DNA of 64,000 nucleotides, taken from Algoriphagus aestuariicola (GTDB taxonomy: Bacteria > Bacteroidota > Bacteroidia > Cytophagales > Cyclobacteriaceae). Below the pieces are notes generated by a model. That model was not told the DNA's origin. It saw nothing but the letters and a program-made list of their open reading frames with translations, and did no database searches. A program made the translations under genes and the position numbers. This document shows, in pieces, positions 19,203 through 26,992 of the stretch. Position 1 is the first letter of the stretch, and each line of letters begins with the position of its first letter. Where the stretch lies: positions 604,592 through 668,591 of the forward strand of contig NZ_JAFKCW010000002.1 in NCBI RefSeq assembly GCF_017254835.1, written 5' to 3'.

Positions 19203-20045
19203 ATGAAAAACTCACTTATTCTCGCAGGTGTCCTAGGACTTTCCCTTACTGTTTCCTGTGTATCGAAAAAGAAGTACACTGAACTTGAAAGCAGCCTTTT
19301 TAAAACCCAATCAGAACTCGCTGCCACCAACCAAGAAAAGGCTGAGCTCGAGGAGAAAATGACTGCTATCGAAGCTCGTGTGGCTGAATACAATGCGCGG
19401 ATAAACTCGCTCAGAGACATGAACGATCAGCTGAACGAAACCAACAGCGAAATGCTCAGCATCGAAGGCGCTGCTGTGATGTCCAAAAACTCCAAGGCTA
19501 AGATGAGAGAGACCCTCGCCAACGTTGATCCCTCAAAGCTTGCCACTGCACAGACATTGGAGGACTCCGTAAATCTTGCTGTAGAATATAACCTGAAGAA
19601 AAACATCACCGCGCAGACAGAGAGCGAGGACGATGTGACCATAGACATCGACAAAACGGTTGTGATGATTTCCGTGTCCGACAAACTGTTGTTTAATACA
19701 GGAAGCTACCGAATCAATTCCAAGGCAGATCCCCTACTTGAAAAACTAGCAGAGGTGATCAATTCAGAACCAAGTCTGCAGGTGATGATCGAAGGGCATA
19801 CTGATCCGCGAACGATTTCCAACGGAGTATTGGAGGACAATTGGGATCTGTCAGTAAAGAGAGCCACATCCATCGTGAGAAAACTACAGCTACAGTACCA
19901 AGTCGCTCCTGAAAAAATGATAGCCGCAGGGAGAGCTTCTTACATGCCACTCGTGGAGAATGACTCAAAAGAAAATATGGCGCTAAACCGCCGAACCCGC
20001 ATTGTATTGATACCTGATTTGGACATGTTCTTTGCGATGCTATAA
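19203..20045 (+). CDS. OmpA-family peptidoglycan-binding lipoprotein
   Basis: A 280-residue lipoprotein (signal ending LSLTVSC, Cys19). A coiled coil follows (about 25-85, ELESSLFKTQSELAATNQ). The C-terminal OmpA domain (about 150-275) shows LFNTGSYRINSKADPLL, VMIEGHTDP and ENMALNRRTRIVL, the segments that bind peptidoglycan diaminopimelate. It probably ties the outer membrane to the cell wall. It is followed by a bidirectional terminator. Confidence 0.94.
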   Translation: MKNSLILAGVLGLSLTVSCVSKKKYTELESSLFKTQSELAATNQEKAELEEKMTAIEARVAEYNARINSLRDMNDQLNETNSEMLSIEGAAVMSKNSKAKMRETLANVDPSKLATAQTLEDSVNLAVEYNLKKNITAQTESEDDVTIDIDKTVVMISVSDKLLFNTGSYRINSKADPLLEKLAEVINSEPSLQVMIEGHTDPRTISNGVLEDNWDLSVKRATSIVRKLQLQYQVAPEKMIAAGRASYMPLVENDSKENMALNRRTRIVLIPDLDMFFAML

Positions 20046-20073
20046 AGAAACCAACTACCACAATCAACGAGTA

Positions 20074-20102
20074 AAAAGGCAGGCCTAAAACCTGCCTTTT
20101 CC
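20074..20102. terminator. bidirectional terminator after the OmpA gene
   Basis: Ten-base arms AAAAGGCAGG (20074-20083) and CCTGCCTTTT (20091-20100) enclose a seven-base loop, with A and T tracts on both sides. Confidence 0.85.
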
Positions 20103-20169
20103 TTTGGCTTCGGAGTAATACCGTTCAGAAGAGCTCTCAAATCAGTTCTAAGCCTCTCCTATCAATTCA

Positions 20170-21279
20170 TCAAGAGAAAATAAACGGCCTTGGGGAGAAA
20201 CATAAAGCGAAGATTAAGATTGCCAGCCAGCCGATGCATTTTCTCTTCCAATCTAGTTGTCTCAATCCTGAAACTTCCGGATGCTTGAGGCCCATCACCC
20301 TTCCCAGAAGGAACGCAAATAACAGCCATCCTTGGTACCCGTCCCATTCAGGTCTGACAAAGGCAAAAAGGTACTGTGCGGCTGCCAGAGAGAGCGCTAT
20401 CGACAGTTTGGTTTGGGTAGAAAAATCGGTCCTGGAGTAACAGATATATAGGAATCCCACATAGAGCGGTATACGTATCAAAAGGTCTTCCACAGCCATT
20501 TCAGGACGTATGGTACCCAAACCGGCATAAGCCAAAAACAGCGTAAATACAACAATGGATATTTGCCTGTGGTGTCTTGGAAACAATCCGAAAACCACAT
20601 GTCCTCCGTCCAATTGTCCGATTGGGAGTAGGTTGAGTGCAGTGAAAAACAGCGCGAGGTAACCGGCAAACAGTACCGGAAAGTGGATAACTTCCGACAT
20701 AGCCGGAAGCCTATCCGGCTCGGCCAACAACTCGCCCATTCCCCAAAATAGCAGGTTGTTTCCCAACTCGAAATTTATCGCATCCTCTCCATATCCTTCG
20801 AACTCCGGGTCGGCATATTCCGGATGTACGGAATAGATGTAGTCGGCGGGAGGCAAGGTCACGAAGCCGTACCAAAGTACGCCTATAGCCAATATGAAAC
20901 CGGCAATCGGCCCGGCTACGCCGATATCGAAGAATTTCCTTCGGCTGTTCACGAAGCCCTTCATCCTGATAATTGCGCCGAAAGTGCCTATCGAAGGACC
21001 TCCAATGAACCCAAACCAAGCCGGAATAAAATAAGGCAAACTGCACTTGACCTTATGATGGAGGGAAGTCAGCAAGTGCCCCAGCTCATGGACCAAAAGG
21101 ATTCCTATAAACGGAACTGAAAAAGCCATGGACTTCAGGAAATATTCCCCAGTCAAAAATGAGTCCCCCTTCGCCATGACGGATTTGCTGTACACCCACT
21201 CTCCTCCCGCCAGCGTGGTGGTGACCAATGTCAATAGTAATAACAAACCATGGATGACGTATTCTTTGGGTTTATACAT
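20170..21279 (-). CDS. Site-2 protease family (M50) membrane metallopeptidase
   Basis: An integral membrane zinc peptidase of the M50 family. The zinc motif HELGH lies in a membrane helix (IGILLVHELGHLLTSL, about residues 64-72 from the start used here), and the third ligand is in LLPIGQLDGGHVV. About six to eight hydrophobic segments are visible. I use the ATG at 21279 (MYKPKEYVIHG), because the upstream in-frame ATG at 21303 would overlap the preceding HAD gene by 32 bases rather than 8. The gene is probably translated in tandem with that phosphatase. Substrate unknown. Confidence 0.88.
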   Translation of the reverse strand: MYKPKEYVIHGLLLLLTLVTTTLAGGEWVYSKSVMAKGDSFLTGEYFLKSMAFSVPFIGILLVHELGHLLTSLHHKVKCSLPYFIPAWFGFIGGPSIGTFGAIIRMKGFVNSRRKFFDIGVAGPIAGFILAIGVLWYGFVTLPPADYIYSVHPEYADPEFEGYGEDAINFELGNNLLFWGMGELLAEPDRLPAMSEVIHFPVLFAGYLALFFTALNLLPIGQLDGGHVVFGLFPRHHRQISIVVFTLFLAYAGLGTIRPEMAVEDLLIRIPLYVGFLYICYSRTDFSTQTKLSIALSLAAAQYLFAFVRPEWDGYQGWLLFAFLLGRVMGLKHPEVSGLRQLDWKRKCIGWLAILIFALCFSPRPFIFS

Positions 21280-21907
21280 ATCCGAAAAAGTCAAAAATGA
21301 CATTCGGACCTGTTACATGCACAGCCTGTATCCCTACCGAGGCAGCTCCTTTCACATTTGCTTCCAAATCGTCAAAAAATATAACCCGATCTGCCTTTGT
21401 GCCCAGTTCACCGATCATCTTTTCATAGATTTCAGGTGAGGGCTTGGCAAGGCCCATTTCATGGCTATAAAAAACCCGGTCAAAAAGCGGTTCAAAGTTA
21501 GCCATCCCATGCTCGCTTTCAAGCATCCTATAGACAGCATCAATATGGATCGAATTGGTGTTGCTTAACACCCCCAACTGATACCGATTTTTGAGTTGCG
21601 CCAGCAGTTCCAATCTTTTTTTGGGGATTTTTCCCAAAATGCCATTCCATAGTTCATCCACTTTTTCATCTTCCCAATCCTGGCCAAAATAGGCATTCAC
21701 CTCACTTCGGAAGGCTGCTGAATCTATTTCGCCTCTTTCATAAGCTTTGTGAAAATCAGCGCGATAAAATTCGCTTACTCTGGGCTGATATTCTTTGGGT
21801 ACGAGAAGGTTGATCGATTCAAAGGCACGATTGTAGTCCAAATCAATAATCACGTTACCCAAATCAAAGATCAAAAAATCGGCATCGGGGGCATTTTTCA
21901 TTCGCAT
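21272..21907 (-). CDS. HAD-family phosphatase, YihX-like
   Basis: A haloacid dehalogenase-type phosphatase of about 211 residues. Motif I is LIFDLGNVIIDLDYNR, very close to the start of E. coli YihX, a sugar-phosphate phosphatase. Motif II/III are seen in LGVLSNTNSIHID and SHEMGLAKPSPEIYEKM, and motif IV in VIFFDDLEANVKGA. The open frame extends 25 codons further upstream, but the ATG at 21907 (or 21901) directly precedes motif I and gives a normal length. Its 3' end overlaps the M50 gene start by 8 bases. The substrate is inferred only from family. Confidence 0.87.
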   Translation of the reverse strand: MRMKNAPDADFLIFDLGNVIIDLDYNRAFESINLLVPKEYQPRVSEFYRADFHKAYERGEIDSAAFRSEVNAYFGQDWEDEKVDELWNGILGKIPKKRLELLAQLKNRYQLGVLSNTNSIHIDAVYRMLESEHGMANFEPLFDRVFYSHEMGLAKPSPEIYEKMIGELGTKADRVIFFDDLEANVKGAASVGIQAVHVTGPNVIFDFFGYV

Positions 21908-21999
21908 TCCAGGTTGTGTAATTGGACTCAAATATGTAACATTGCACTCCCAAAACCAAGGTTTGGAGGCAATAGAAGCCACAATCCGAAAGCAAAAAA

Positions 22000-22073
22000 G
22001 GGCCTATAGCTCATTCGGTTAGAGCAACTGACTCATAATCAGTAGGTGCTTGGTTCGATTCCAAGTGGGCCCA
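22000..22073 (+). tRNA. tRNA with CAU anticodon (Ile2 or elongator Met)
   Basis: A full cloverleaf of 74 bases: acceptor GGGCCTA with TGGGCCC, D arm GCTC/GAGC, anticodon stem ACTGA/TCAGT with loop CTCATAA, and T arm CTTGG/CCAAG with loop TTCGATT. The discriminator is A and the CCA is not encoded. The CAU anticodon fits either elongator Met or the isoleucine tRNA modified by TilS. The C4-G69 and C5-G68 pairs favour the isoleucine form as known in E. coli, but this is inference. Confidence 0.95.
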
Positions 22074-22075
22074 CT

Positions 22076-22110
22076 AAGCCATTCAGAATCTGGATGGCTT
22101 TTTTCTTTTT
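22076..22110 (+). terminator. terminator of the tRNA gene
   Basis: AAGCCAT (22076-22082) pairs with ATGGCTT (22094-22100), followed by a long T tract, immediately after the tRNA. Confidence 0.8.
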
Positions 22111-22115
22111 TTGCC

Positions 22116-22395
22116 ATGCAGACCTTTTTTGTCTACATCCTCCAATCAACGTCGCTTGGACGGTTTTTTACAGGAATGACTGCGCTGCCACTTCTCCAAA
22201 AAGTACGGGAAGCAAAACTTTACCTAAAAAGCCCACGACTGGGAGTTGTTCTTCTCGATCCCCTGCGAATCACTTTCCCAAGCCAGACTAATCGAACTTC
22301 ACATCAAGAAAATGAAGTCGAAGGACTATATCCAAAACCTTGGGAAATATCCCGAATTGGCACAGAAGCTCCTCGCTAAATATCAGGGCAACTGA
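22116..22395 (+). pseudogene. broken GIY-YIG nuclease-superfamily gene
   Basis: Remnant of a small GIY-YIG endonuclease-like protein (family length about 85-95 residues). It begins with ATG at 22116 (MQTFFVYILQSTSLGRFFTG), the beta-strand with the GIY and YIG positions. The remaining part lies in the +1 frame: WELFFSIPCESLSQARLIEL, then HIKKMKSKDYIQNLGKYPEL and a stop at 22393-22395. At least one frameshift near 22180 and an in-frame TAA at 22225 separate the halves. It therefore cannot make a full protein unless the sequence contains errors. It sits between a tRNA gene and a partial copy of that tRNA's 3' end. Confidence 0.8.
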
Positions 22396-22416
22396 CTTCC
22401 CCGAAGGTTTTGGTGG

Positions 22417-22507
22417 CAGTAGGTGCTTGTCCCGAAAGCCTCGGAAGATCCCAAATAGGCCCACTGCCCAAGCCAAACTCCTGAAAAATGGGCTTTGGCT
22501 GTTTTTT
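22417..22507 (+). repeat. partial copy of the tRNA 3' end plus terminator
   Basis: CAGTAGGTGCTTG (22417-22429) and GGCCCACT (22458-22465) repeat the 3' part of the tRNA at 22000-22073, with a longer, diverged segment between. A terminator-like hairpin follows (AGCCAAA 22471-22477 with TTTGGCT 22494-22500, then GTTTTTT), mirroring the terminator behind the intact tRNA. This looks like the far end of an insertion at the tRNA. Confidence 0.6.
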
Positions 22508-22816
22508 ACTCCGTCTAAATCAGGCGTAAACTTTTCCTCGAGCCTCCTTAAACTAAGAATTGCTCTTACGTATCGAGATACAAACCTCTTTTCAAACCCT
22601 GATTGGGCCTTGGTTCAAAGTCTTGCCTCAGATTTCTAAAAAAGTCGATTAGAACAACCGCAGCATAACAATTCACCAATTGTTGTGAAAAAAAATGATT
22701 GGACATCGCATTTCTTTGGAAAACAGTCTTCCAGCTATTCTCAATTCCAAAGACTTCTCAACAGTTTTTAACACGAAGTACAAAATCAACAACCAATTAA
22801 TGAAACCTCGTATCTC
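22508..22816. other. intergenic region after the tRNA-linked remnant
   Basis: About 310 bases that contain no supported gene. The promoter of the following lipoprotein must lie in its AT-rich second half. Confidence 0.4.
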
Positions 22817-23662
22817 ATGACCTTTTTCAACAAAACCAAAAATCCGATTTTTCAGATATTCTACTTTTTACTCATCGCCTCCTTAACCATCGGATGCTCC
22901 GAGTCACCGGAACCAAGTACACTTCCAAATCCGACCACTTCGCTGGATCAGGTCTTCAGCGAACTTCAAGGCACCTGGGGACTGGGCGAGGTAACTTTTA
23001 CAGCCGAGTACAGAATCAAGGCAAAAACGAGCGGAGAGTACTTTGATCCATTTATAGAGTTCCTTGCCGACAGCACCTTCCTGATCATAGATGCTGCGGA
23101 AAATGGCTACAGAGGGAAGTATACCGTGAATGAGGATCAAATCGACCTTGAAGGGTTTGGCAGCCTAGATGGCTATTCTGTCGAAAACGACAAACTCACC
23201 GCCACAATCAAAAAAACGGAATCCGGGGAAAGCTTCGAGATCGACGCTGTCAAGATCGACCTGTCCGTCATCGACGAGAAGACCAAAAAGCTGATGGGGG
23301 AATGGTACATGGTGGAAGAAATCGGAGGTAGTCTTTTCCTCGGTCAGGAAATTACAGTCCATAACCGAAAGGGCGAGCCGATTGACGAGGGCGTAATCGA
23401 GAGTATCCTGATCGGATTTATGCCCTCGGGCGTGAACTACAATATGTTCTTGGTAAATGGCAAACTGTATATGAACGAACTTCTGTATTGGAAATGGAAG
23501 CCCAGCAGCGACGAGATTTTCATCTACGGAGAAAAAGACCAGGCACCGAATGATAACTCCGAAGGCATCCTGATCGATGAATTGTCTGAGGAAGGCTTTA
23601 CCATGTATGAAATCTGGGAAGGCGAGGACATCTCTGGATTTTTCTTCGAGCGCAAGTTGTAA
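22817..23662 (+). CDS. Hypothetical lipoprotein
   Basis: A 281-residue predicted lipoprotein, with a hydrophobic signal and lipobox IASLTIGC (about Cys27). The mature part looks like two lipocalin-like or META-like strands-rich halves, each opening with a phrase such as LQGTWGLGEVTFTAEYRI and LMGEWYMVEEIGG. This pattern is frequent in Bacteroidota envelope proteins that measure or bind small ligands, but I cannot assign a family. It is followed at 140 bp by a shorter protein with the same style of domain (LNKWEMVSINQKENP), suggesting related genes. Confidence 0.75.
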   Translation: MTFFNKTKNPIFQIFYFLLIASLTIGCSESPEPSTLPNPTTSLDQVFSELQGTWGLGEVTFTAEYRIKAKTSGEYFDPFIEFLADSTFLIIDAAENGYRGKYTVNEDQIDLEGFGSLDGYSVENDKLTATIKKTESGESFEIDAVKIDLSVIDEKTKKLMGEWYMVEEIGGSLFLGQEITVHNRKGEPIDEGVIESILIGFMPSGVNYNMFLVNGKLYMNELLYWKWKPSSDEIFIYGEKDQAPNDNSEGILIDELSEEGFTMYEIWEGEDISGFFFERKL

Positions 23663-23802
23663 CCCAATCCTTTGGATAGAGCTCATTTATCATCGTCAAT
23701 GCTACTGGACAATAGATCCCGAGTAATCTACCGGCTCTGTTTTGACAGTTGCCATTCGAGTCAAGGCTCATGAAAGACCCAAATTTTAAACGAAAACGGC
23801 TT

Positions 23803-24180
23803 ATGAACAAGCAACAAAAGAAACCCAGAGTACTACCTACCATTGCACTGATTTTAGTCTTTGCGGTTTCCTGCGCGGCGGATCCCGAAAAAGTGATCTT
23901 GAACAAGTGGGAAATGGTGAGTATCAATCAAAAGGAAAACCCAAGCAAAGAACCTGTTTTCTGGGACTTCCGGAACGATGGCGTAGTAGAGATGAACGCT
24001 GGGCCTGGCAAGGTGATTTTCGCAAATTATGCTTTCGAGGACAGTGTCCGATATATTTCGATGAGTCCTATCAACGGAGGATTTCCTTCTAGATTTAAGA
24101 TCGAAAAATTGACCTCAGACGAAATGATACTGGTAGTCAAAGAGATGTTCTCCAGAGACACGATCTATTTTGAACGGTAA
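23803..24180 (+). CDS. Hypothetical small lipoprotein
   Basis: A predicted lipoprotein of 125 residues from the ATG at 23803 (MNKQQKKPRVLP), with signal and lipobox ILVFAVSC. Two further in-frame ATGs upstream (23749, 23770) would put extra charged residues before the signal and are less likely. The mature part begins VILNKWEMVSINQKENP and ends VKEMFSRDTIYFER, resembling a single lipocalin-like half of the protein encoded upstream. Function unknown. Confidence 0.7.
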   Translation: MNKQQKKPRVLPTIALILVFAVSCAADPEKVILNKWEMVSINQKENPSKEPVFWDFRNDGVVEMNAGPGKVIFANYAFEDSVRYISMSPINGGFPSRFKIEKLTSDEMILVVKEMFSRDTIYFER

Positions 24181-24340
24181 GCGAGGCAACGGTAGCTGGG
24201 ATCAAACCGGACTGCCTCCTCGCCGCCAGAAGAAGTCAATGGTCAGTCTTAATATCACCAATACTTATGGCTCTGCTCCAGCATCTGAACCCTAATTTGG
24301 CAGCTGACATAAAATCAAATCACATAAAATTCAAGCTTCT

Positions 24341-24514
24341 ATGAAAACCATCAAATCCATTTTTGCCCTTGTGGCTCTCACCCTCCTACTGGTCTCCTGC
24401 GGAGATTCTGATTGTAAAAACTGCTCCCTCGACGGAGACTACATCGGCGAGCTCTGCGGAGACGATCTGAGAGTAGCCGAAGACACCGATGGGATGAAGT
24501 GTAAGAGGCTGTGA
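24341..24514 (+). CDS. Very small cysteine-rich lipoprotein
   Basis: A 57-residue predicted lipoprotein with signal and lipobox TLLLVSCGDSDC (Cys20). The mature peptide is only 38 residues and has four more cysteines (CKNC, LCG, KC), and is otherwise acidic. The signal peptide, the ATG preceded by an AT-rich stretch and the position among other lipoprotein genes argue that it is real. It converges with the long TPR gene on the minus strand, five bases from its stop. Function unknown. Confidence 0.65.
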   Translation: MKTIKSIFALVALTLLLVSCGDSDCKNCSLDGDYIGELCGDDLRVAEDTDGMKCKRL

Positions 24515-24519
24515 TAAAA

Positions 24520-26778
24520 TCACAATAATTCCATCCGATTCAGATGTTGGGCCACTGACCAAAGCTCAACATCCGTTTCATCAGCTGGGGCGTAGAAGTC
24601 ACTTAGATAAGTCGCAAGTTTGGCGTAGTACTTATCATCGGAATAGTCGATCAATTCAGAAAATTTGTCGACACGATCCATGACCTCATCATCATCCGGA
24701 ATCAATATTCGAAGCTTCTGGATAGTCGTGAAGTCTCCAGTATCTTGTTGAATCTCGATCGTGGTATGCTTTCCGGCCATTTGTTCGGAAAATGGATCAA
24801 ACATCCTCCTATCCAGCATTAATCGTCCAACATTATCATAGACCAAACTGAGTTTTAGGCCGATCTCCTGACAGACGAGCCCTACCTTTTTCGACTCAAC
24901 TCTTTTGTTGAGTTTCAACTCCCGCAAACACAGTAAAAGGATTTTATCATCGGAATTGGAGCTTCGCAAGGATTCTGCATACTCATAAATCGACTCTTCG
25001 ATCTTTGTAGGCACATTCGGTTTGGGCAGGTATAATCTTCTAAGGGCCAAATCTCCTCCATTCCTATCCCATTTCAAGAGCACCGCTTTTGCTGCCTTGT
25101 TATCCGCGAATACCCAATCATCAAAGTTCAGTCCATCCCCATTTTTCAGCAGGTCTTCTGTTTTGAGTTTTCTTAAAAGACCGCTGATATCATAAACAGT
25201 AAAATCAGTCGTTTTAGTTAAATTATCCTCTTTAATAGATCCCGCATTCTCACTGTACAATCGCCTTAGTTCGGGATTTGACTTTACATTTTCATGAACC
25301 TTTGCACGCAGCTTAACTTTTTCCTCCTCCGACAAACCACTGTTGGTAATGAGTCTGATACAAAGCTTGTGGATTGCAAAATGTTCTGTAGCTAGGGCCG
25401 CTTTAGCGTACTCTCTGGGATCATTTTTCAGCTGCCCCAGCCGAATGTGATAGTAGGAACCTTCTTCCAGCTTCTTCTTCCCTTTCAATGCGGCCTCAAG
25501 CGCCTTTATCGCCATCTCCTTTTCACCCAATTCGGCAAAAAGGACACCTATGAGTGCCGACTCTTCTATCGAAGCATCTTGAGGATCATAATCTGCCAGA
25601 CGCTCTTTGGCCTCCTTCAAGGTTTTGCCTTTCAAGCTTTCTCCCTTACGAAGTCTAATAGACAGATCATGTCTAGTTAGGTTGATTTTTGCTCGAAGGT
25701 GTTTTTGGTTCCTTTCTGCAGCCTCTTGCCACAATTCCAGACCTTCCGAATATTCTCCGGCCAGGTATCGGCAATTCCCCAAAACAAAGTAGGTTTCATC
25801 ACATCTTTCTTCAAATGGAATTTTAGTCAAATAGTTGTCAGCTACCTCTATCTCGTCCTCGATCAGCGCGGATATAGCCAAAATTAAAAAAATCAAATAT
25901 TCAATTTTTTGGTACACTTTACCAAATCGAAGGTCTATCATCTCTAAAGGCATCCGATCATACCCATGACTACTTCTGGCTATTCTTTTATTTAGTTTGA
26001 CTCTGGTTACCAGATAATTCATTACGGCCAAAAGCCTACTATGCTCATTACTGAAATGTCCCCAAATAATCAAATCTGCATTCTTTTTTAGTGCTCTTTC
26101 CTTGGCTTCGGATTCGTCGGTTATTCCTTCTTCAATTTCGTCAAATTCCAAAATGAATTGGTCTCGTGGCTTAATTTGGGCTAGACGCCAACGAAACTCA
26201 TCTTCAATTTGACTTTTTAATTGATTTGGATCACCATTCTTGTAATCGTGAGTACTAATACTGATTAGAATCTTTGTTTTTTTTGAGCTCGTTATGGCAT
26301 TGATTTTATCAAGCTGTGATTTGGGGATTTTCTTTGATTCTGCTTTGACATTGGAGTTCAAGGTAAAATCCTTCCAGGACGTATGGCCAATTAATTGGCA
26401 CATTGCATCAAATTTCAACTCGTAGAAATTATTAGGATCTTCCTTGCTACTGTTATCGATGACCTGTCCAGAGAGCCTATTGACTAGGTCTTTGACCGTA
26501 GACGACCCCACACTCTCAGCCTGAGAATTGGATTGCTCCAGAGATTTTGCAGCGATCCAATCTGCAAATTTTTGAATGGAAACTTCTGTCCTGCCTTCAA
26601 GAAACGTCTCCAGAATAGCCCCGATTCCTCGCTTAGACAGGTATCCATCAGGGAAATATTTGGCAAACAAACTGCGAATTAGGACATAGCAATACTTAAA
26701 ATTCTCTTCAATGCTAATATCGATTTTTTGAGCGGGCATGAGCAGATCAGTTTGTTCCAGGACCAGTTTTCTTTCCAA
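24520..26778 (-). CDS. TPR-rich protein of the caspase/NACHT locus
   Basis: A 752-residue soluble protein without a signal peptide. Residues 1-145 form an N-terminal region with a GHTSWKDF motif. Residues about 165-260 form an alpha/beta domain (TKILISISTHDYKNG ... KKNADLIIWGHFS) like domains found before TPRs in other Bacteroidota proteins. About 300-500 are TPR-like helices (YFVLGNCRYLAGEYSEGLEL, AIKALEAALKGKKKLEEGSY). The C-terminal 200 residues are unassigned. It is divergent from the caspase and caspase-NACHT genes, with 214 bp between the starts, so it may share their promoter region and be a third component. The link is inference. Confidence 0.7.
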   Translation of the reverse strand: MERKLVLEQTDLLMPAQKIDISIEENFKYCYVLIRSLFAKYFPDGYLSKRGIGAILETFLEGRTEVSIQKFADWIAAKSLEQSNSQAESVGSSTVKDLVNRLSGQVIDNSSKEDPNNFYELKFDAMCQLIGHTSWKDFTLNSNVKAESKKIPKSQLDKINAITSSKKTKILISISTHDYKNGDPNQLKSQIEDEFRWRLAQIKPRDQFILEFDEIEEGITDESEAKERALKKNADLIIWGHFSNEHSRLLAVMNYLVTRVKLNKRIARSSHGYDRMPLEMIDLRFGKVYQKIEYLIFLILAISALIEDEIEVADNYLTKIPFEERCDETYFVLGNCRYLAGEYSEGLELWQEAAERNQKHLRAKINLTRHDLSIRLRKGESLKGKTLKEAKERLADYDPQDASIEESALIGVLFAELGEKEMAIKALEAALKGKKKLEEGSYYHIRLGQLKNDPREYAKAALATEHFAIHKLCIRLITNSGLSEEEKVKLRAKVHENVKSNPELRRLYSENAGSIKEDNLTKTTDFTVYDISGLLRKLKTEDLLKNGDGLNFDDWVFADNKAAKAVLLKWDRNGGDLALRRLYLPKPNVPTKIEESIYEYAESLRSSNSDDKILLLCLRELKLNKRVESKKVGLVCQEIGLKLSLVYDNVGRLMLDRRMFDPFSEQMAGKHTTIEIQQDTGDFTTIQKLRILIPDDDEVMDRVDKFSELIDYSDDKYYAKLATYLSDFYAPADETDVELWSVAQHLNRMELL

Positions 26779-26902
26779 TATAAGAGAGAAAACCTTTCGG
26801 ATCGAAGCTGACTTGATTTTCTTGAATTACTTAATAAAGGCATCAAAAAGCTTTACTCTGCATTCAAAAATCCCTCACGGTCTTTATATCCGAAAATACC
26901 AC

Positions 26903-26933
26903 TTGTACTTTTTCAACGTATCGAGTATGTTTA
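26903..26933 (+). promoter_or_regulatory. candidate Bacteroidota-type promoter for the caspase operon
   Basis: TTG at 26903-26905 and TATGTTTA at 26926-26933 are 20 bases apart and resemble the Bacteroidota consensus TTG/TAnnTTTG, about 60 bases before the caspase ATG. The last base of the -7 element differs. Confidence 0.35.
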
Positions 26934-26992
26934 AAAGGAAGTGATTCCCACACAGGGGCCGATATCATCCACCTTTCAATTTTATACTTCAA

